DNA of 22,331 bases from a virus: the IMG/VR virus record IMGVR_UViG_3300036829_000070, positions 1 to 22,331 of that record. One strand, 5' to 3'. Below the pieces are notes generated by a model. It saw nothing but the letters and a program-made list of their open reading frames with translations. It had not been told where the DNA came from and ran no database searches. Below are positions 20,745 through 22,331 of the stretch, one piece after another (position 1 is the first letter of the stretch; every line of letters starts with the position of its first letter). Both the position numbers and the translations under genes were made by a program.

Positions 20745-21560
20745 CTACGCGATCGAGGGCCGGGGCTCGCCCAGCCACTCCCGGACCTTGCGGGGCAGCA
20801 TGAACATCTGCTTGTAGTCCCCGGCTTCCTCCGGGCCGATGACGCCGCCGCCGATGACGGCCGGGCCGCGCTGCGTCTCCCACACGTGCTGCAGCAGCAC
20901 CAGCGCGCCCTGCATGATGTGGTACGGCACCACCTGGTATCCGGCCGTGTACGTGGCGGTGATGTCGCCGCGCAGCGACGAGCCGCGCAGCAGCCGCACC
21001 AGCCCGGTTTCCGGGTTGGTGCGGACGTCGCTGGTCACATCCCATGTCCTCATGCCGTCGGCGGAGGCGAGGGAGTCAACGGAGATGATCGGCACCTTCC
21101 ACAGGCGCAGCCGGTTAGCGTGCGGATTCCAGTCGGTGAAGGTGAACTGGCGCCGGGCGATGACCTCGTTCTTGACCCGCTCGACTGTCTCCGTCGTGCC
21201 GGCGAGCCACGCCCGAAGCTCGTCGTCCTCGCTGGTGTCGGCGGGGTCGATGCCGAGGAACTGCTTCGCGTCGGCCAGCGACACAATGCTCGGGATGACC
21301 GCGGGCGCGACGTCGAACACGTCGGTGTACGCGTCGGCCGGGCTGGTCGCGACCCACCGGACGATATGCCGTCCCGGCTGCACAGTCACGTAAGAGTACG
21401 CGTAGTCGCCGGCGGGCGCGTCCGCGCTCGCGATGGACGGCGCGTCGGTAGTCCCGTCCGGCAGCGTGATCGTCAGCGTGACCTGCCCCGCATTCACGGG
21501 GTTACCGCTGCCGTCACGGACCTGGAAGGCGAGCGGGACGGCGGCGCCGAGGTCGAACAT
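20745..21560 (-). CDS. Head-tail connector (gp6-like) with N-terminal Ig-like domain
   Basis: 271 aa, ATG at 21560 sharing one base with the upstream stop (TAATG). Residues 1-85 form a beta-sandwich resembling the carboxypeptidase/BppU-type domain (AAVPLAFQVRDGSGNPVNAG, VTLTITLPDGT, GDYAYSYV, GRHIVRW). From about 90 comes the gp6-like adaptor: SLADAKQFLGID, EDDELRAWLAGTTETVERVKN, DWNPHANRLRL, VTYTAGY-like TATYTAGYQVVPYHI and the final helix MLPRKVREWLGE. Gp6-like dodecamers extend the portal and receive the tail. The fusion to an Ig-like domain is an expansion over the about 100-180-aa minimal form and may decorate the neck. Confidence 0.82.
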   Translation of the reverse strand: MFDLGAAVPLAFQVRDGSGNPVNAGQVTLTITLPDGTTDAPSIASADAPAGDYAYSYVTVQPGRHIVRWVATSPADAYTDVFDVAPAVIPSIVSLADAKQFLGIDPADTSEDDELRAWLAGTTETVERVKNEVIARRQFTFTDWNPHANRLRLWKVPIISVDSLASADGMRTWDVTSDVRTNPETGLVRLLRGSSLRGDITATYTAGYQVVPYHIMQGALVLLQHVWETQRGPAVIGGGVIGPEEAGDYKQMFMLPRKVREWLGEPRPSIA

Positions 21561-21862
21561 TAGCGTCCCTTGCGGGCCTGAGCGGAACCGCGGGCTGGGC
21601 CGGCAGCCTGGGGCGCCGCCTTGGGCGCGGCGGGCTGCCCCTCCTGCTGCTCCGGTACCTCCGCGGCGGCTTGCGGCTTCGCGGCAGGCTTCGCCGGCTC
21701 CTCGCTCACCTCGAAGTCGACGGTGAGCGGGGCAAACAGGTGCCCGTAGGAAGCGAGCACCCGATGCCCGGCCCGCGCCGTCTGGCCGGGCGTGATGTAC
21801 TGCGTCTGCCCGTCCAGGAAGATGACCGCCCCCTGGCGGGCGATGAAGATGTCCCCGGCCAT
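21560..21862 (-). CDS. Small protein with Pro/Ala-rich tail, unknown function
   Basis: 100 aa from ATG at 21862 with AAAGGA 7 nt upstream. The upstream in-frame reading is shadow of the methyltransferase. The folded part (MAGDIFIARQGAVIFLDGQTQY, then RVLASYGHLFAPLTVDFEV) is about 52 residues. A low-complexity Pro/Ala/Glu/Lys-rich tail follows (53-100). I recognise the type 'v...d......Pgf...a....pevf.P' as a frequent small protein between capsid and connector genes in actinophages, without assigned function. The flexible tail suggests it binds other virion proteins. Confidence 0.7.
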   Translation of the reverse strand: MAGDIFIARQGAVIFLDGQTQYITPGQTARAGHRVLASYGHLFAPLTVDFEVSEEPAKPAAKPQAAAEVPEQQEGQPAAPKAAPQAAGPARGSAQARKGR

Positions 21863-21876
21863 GTCGTGTCCTTTCG

Positions 21877-22320
21877 CTAAATCCGCCGCAGCTTCACGTT
21901 CATGTCGCCGCCGGACCCGTCCAGCCATAGCCCTTCCCTGGCGAAGCAGCAGCCGCGGGCATAGGCGGCGCCGTACCGCTGGTGCAGCCCCGTGCCGGGC
22001 ACCCAGTAGTCGAACGACTCCTCGGTGAGGAACCGGCGGTGCGTCGGGTCCGTGTAGGCGTTCCGGGACTGGTAGTGGACGGTGTGGATGAACAGCAGGC
22101 CGCCCGGCGCCAGGACGCGGTGGCATTCGCCCATGAAGCCGACCGGGTCGGCGACGTGCTCGAACACGTCCCAGGCGCGGATCTCCTCCGCCTCGCCGTC
22201 CTTGAACGGCCACGGGAAGACGTCCAGGTCATGGGCAACGTCCACGCCGGGCTGATCCCACACGTCCACGTTCACGTAGCCGGGTTCGGGAACGCTCCCG
22301 CAGCCCAGGTTCAGCCGCAC
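21877..22320 (-). CDS. Class I SAM-dependent methyltransferase
   Basis: 147 aa. The GTG at 22320 has AGGAG 6 nt ahead, so the gene is complete at the right edge. The SAM-binding motif I is RLNLGCGSVP (2-11), with acidic Asp19 after the second strand (YVNVDVWD). A later FPWPFKDGEAEEIRAWDVFEHV supplies the motif typical of Methyltransf_11-like enzymes, and LAPGGLLFIHT is motif III. The protein is short (these enzymes are often 180-250 aa), so the substrate-binding cap is minimal. The substrate cannot be named; the motif style fits small-molecule, sugar or protein methylation rather than a DNA N6-adenine enzyme, since no DPPY/NPPF is visible. Location beside structural genes suggests capsid or glycan modification. 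Confidence 0.85.
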   Translation of the reverse strand: MRLNLGCGSVPEPGYVNVDVWDQPGVDVAHDLDVFPWPFKDGEAEEIRAWDVFEHVADPVGFMGECHRVLAPGGLLFIHTVHYQSRNAYTDPTHRRFLTEESFDYWVPGTGLHQRYGAAYARGCCFAREGLWLDGSGGDMNVKLRRI

Positions 22321-22331
22321 AACCGCTCCTC

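Noticed and set aside
20322-21563. A 413-residue plus-strand frame opposite the tail terminator and connector genes
   Set aside because: Shadow composition, and both minus-strand genes have clear family signatures. Only 19986-20240 on this strand looks like a real protein.

Overview
The window is a piece of a tailed-phage (siphovirus-type) genome or prophage from a high-GC Gram-positive host. The evidence is uniformly GC-rich DNA with G/C-ending codons, actinophage-type protein families, a serine integrase instead of a tyrosine integrase, and frequent GTG starts and 1-4 nt gene overlaps. The host is most likely an actinomycete such as a Streptomyces or Streptosporangiales relative, but the genus cannot be fixed from the sequence. 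The capsid, portal and terminase genes would lie beyond the right edge. The DNA upstream of the integrase lies beyond the left edge.

Layout. (1) 1-2634, plus strand: a 5'-truncated small serine recombinase overlaps a large serine integrase by 11 nt. A 48-aa acidic protein, a perfect hairpin and a small membrane protein follow. A 20-bp perfect-stem terminator at 2661-2704 separates this module from the lysis genes arriving on the other strand. (2) 5849-2722, minus strand: the lysis region. It reads in order: two small membrane proteins, a GH25 lysozyme with a fibronectin-III tail, a terminator, a papain-fold (C1) cysteine peptidase, a holin-like protein and a 45-aa membrane peptide. (3) 5850-6826, plus strand: an isolated transcription unit. 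A control region rich in dyads leads into a 202-aa protein with a RAMP/Cas7-like glycine-rich C-terminal motif. Directly after it comes a 105-bp array of 21 pentanucleotide units (consensus GGCNN), then a hairpin terminator. (4) 22320-6827, minus strand: the head-tail and tail operon. It reads in order: methyltransferase, small protein, gp6-like connector, tail terminator, two small proteins, major tail tube, gp10-like neck protein, G/GT tail assembly chaperones with a -1 frameshift, tape measure, Dit, Gp37-like tail protein, minor tail protein and tailspike/fibre. A membrane protein, a secreted or anchored Pro/Ser-rich protein and an HNH nuclease close it. (5) 19986-20240, plus strand: a membrane-protein 'moron' that lies antisense across the 3' end of the tail terminator gene.

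The most interesting element is the RAMP-like gene with its co-transcribed GGCNN array (6023-6793). It may be a protein plus repeat-RNA unit of unknown function. Other notable points are the antisense moron, an apparent AUU start for the tape measure gene with an excellent Shine-Dalgarno, and the G_GGA_AAC slippery site. All functional calls come from reading motifs by eye; no database search was possible.
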